Shown here piece after piece: positions 63,190 to 64,000 of a DNA stretch of 64,000 bases (within the stretch, counting starts at the first letter, position 1; every line of letters starts with the position of its first letter). The stretch spans positions 383,567 through 447,566 of the forward strand of contig NZ_BDUB01000001.1 in the NCBI RefSeq assembly GCF_002218065.1. The letters are read 5' to 3'. The notes under the pieces are model-generated. The model saw only the letters and a list, made by a program, of their open reading frames with translations. It was not told where the DNA came from and ran no database searches. Origin of the DNA: Nodularia sp. NIES-3585 (GTDB lineage Bacteria > Cyanobacteriota > Cyanobacteriia > Cyanobacteriales > Nostocaceae). The translations under genes were made by a program, and so were the position numbers.

Positions 63190-63645
63190 ATGACTGTTTA
63201 CACATCTACTTCACTCAAGGCAGAACTGAATGATCGAGGCTGGCGTTTAACTCCCCAGCGCGAAACAATTCTACACATTTTTCAAGAACTTCCGCAAGGT
63301 GAACATCTGAGTGCTGAGGATCTTTATCATCGACTAGAAAGTGATGGGGAAGGTATTAGTCTTTCTACTATCTATCGGACGTTGAAATTGATGGCACGCA
63401 TGGGGATTTTGCGGGAGTTAGAACTGGGAGAGGGACATAAACATTACGAAATCAACCAGCCCTACCCCCATCATCACCACCATTTAATTTGTGTTAAATG
63501 TAACGCGACTATTGAGTTTAAAAACGACTCTATTTTAAAAATAGGCTCAAAAACTGCTCAAAAAGAAGGGTTTCACCTGCTGGACTGTCAAATGACAATC
63601 CACGCAGTTTGTCCTAAGTGTCAACGGGCGCTAATGCCTTTGTAG
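63190..63645 (+). CDS. furA: FurA-type ferric uptake regulator
   Basis: The 151-residue protein (ATG 63190) has the winged-helix DNA-binding part (RGWRLTPQRETILHIFQELP; GISLSTIYRTLKLMARMG), the HHHHH metal site and five cysteines at 101, 104, 133, 141, 144 in CVKC and CPKC contexts. It matches the Anabaena FurA layout. FurA represses iron uptake genes in the presence of Fe(II) and also binds heme. A TTG further upstream is less likely. Confidence 0.95.
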   Translation: MTVYTSTSLKAELNDRGWRLTPQRETILHIFQELPQGEHLSAEDLYHRLESDGEGISLSTIYRTLKLMARMGILRELELGEGHKHYEINQPYPHHHHHLICVKCNATIEFKNDSILKIGSKTAQKEGFHLLDCQMTIHAVCPKCQRALMPL

Positions 63646-63704
63646 CCACTGGATGAGATACCTAACCAGTTGGGAAACCATATGTTTGACATCGAGAGCG
63701 GATC

Positions 63705-64000
63705 TTAAAAACGTCCGCTTCTGATATCACTCAGACTGATTCCGTAAAATTCTTGGGCTTGCTTAATGGCTCTTTTGGTATCATCCGCCATCACACCGTT
63801 GAGGTGGCCTTGATAGAAACCTTTTTCTTGCAGTCGCCTTTGCATTTCCAAGACACTAAATTCACCTTGGGGAGCAGTACCAATTACGGTATATAATTTA
63901 GCTCTAGTGGTGGGTCCAGCTATACCACTTGCAGCTAAGTAATTAGCTGCTTGAAACCGACGTACAGCATCGGCAGTATGAGAACCAAAGTATCCATTTG
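63705..64000 (-). CDS. C-terminal part of a peptidoglycan-binding-domain protein, cut by window end
   Basis: The - strand frame is open from the window edge and ends at TAA 63705-63707. It encodes about 98 residues with repeated PG_binding_1 patterns: GYFGSHTADAVRRFQAANYL, then FSVLEMQRRLQEKGFYQGHL, MADDTKRAIKQAQEFYGIS. It converges on furA with 59 bases between. In Anabaena 7120 the gene in this place (alr1690) is the source of an antisense RNA that covers furA; a similar arrangement is likely here. Confidence 0.82.
   Translation of the reverse strand, partial: NGYFGSHTADAVRRFQAANYLAASGIAGPTTRAKLYTVIGTAPQGEFSVLEMQRRLQEKGFYQGHLNGVMADDTKRAIKQAQEFYGISLSDIRSGRF

Overview
The window looks like chromosome from a filamentous, probably heterocyst-forming cyanobacterium of the Nostocales (Nostoc/Anabaena-like). 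It is AT-rich, carries many HIP1 octamers (GCGATCGC), and ends with a group 2 sigma factor of the SigC type followed by a 151-residue FurA-type regulator with five conserved cysteines. It also carries a four-gene mycosporine-like amino acid (MAA) cluster of the Nostoc punctiforme type, with a D-Ala-D-Ala ligase-like MysD.

Layout. (1) About 0-23.4 kb, almost all on the + strand, is a surface-glycan island. It begins with the end of a nonulosonate (sialic-acid-like) cytidylyltransferase, then a three-part NeuB fusion and a GT-B protein of the bacterial sialyl/polysialyltransferase type. These are followed by about a dozen GT2/GT4 glycosyltransferases, two sulfotransferase-family genes (one apparently deleted internally), two hexapeptide acyltransferases, a methyltransferase, an RTX-type secreted protein, a polytopic polymerase-like (Wzy-type) protein and a DUF218 protein. 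A 140-bp fragment of one glycosyltransferase gene is duplicated 13.5 kb away. (2) 23.9-28.5 kb holds small cyanobacterial exported or lipid-binding families (DUF1499, DUF3122, DUF2993) and a divergent phosphoketolase-like ThDP enzyme. (3) 28.7-31.8 kb holds two tightly coupled gene pairs: a methyltransferase with an ALKBH8-like dioxygenase, and a PD-(D/E)XK nuclease-like protein with a TOPRIM-like protein. (4) 31.9-37.2 kb is a dense graveyard of toxin-antitoxin modules: PIN, ParE/RelE, HicAB and ParD, with orphaned, truncated and chimeric members. It is interspersed with one family of short palindromic repeats and a TA-flanked MITE. (5) 37.4-50.5 kb is mixed: an SLH-fasciclin-barrel envelope protein, an MlaE-type permease, a response regulator-PP2C phosphatase facing a STAS protein, stress genes (GlsB/YeaQ-like, CsbD-like, a ChaB-tailed protein, Dps) and a calcium-loop-bearing glycerophosphodiesterase. 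(6) 50.6-55.6 kb is the MAA sunscreen cluster mysA-mysB-mysC-mysD on the - strand, preceded by a 1.5-kb leader region that contains a diverged 167-bp duplication. (7) 57.1-59.0 kb is a three-gene operon (STAS-like/HATPase, DUF4325, PIN-like) whose last gene is broken by a 91-bp MITE. (8) 59.2-64 kb is conserved core: tRNA-Pro(CGG), lipA, gpsA, sigC, furA and a convergent peptidoglycan-binding-domain gene.

How the parts fit. The first third would build, polymerise and decorate an exopolysaccharide that carries nonulosonic acid and sulfate. The mys genes make a UV screen; the Dps, CsbD-like, ChaB-tailed and Fur genes deal with oxidative, osmotic and metal stress. The 28-37 kb and 57-59 kb stretches are the accessory, defence-like parts and the best places to look for something undescribed. 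All assignments come from reading motifs in the sequence and translations; no database search was possible.
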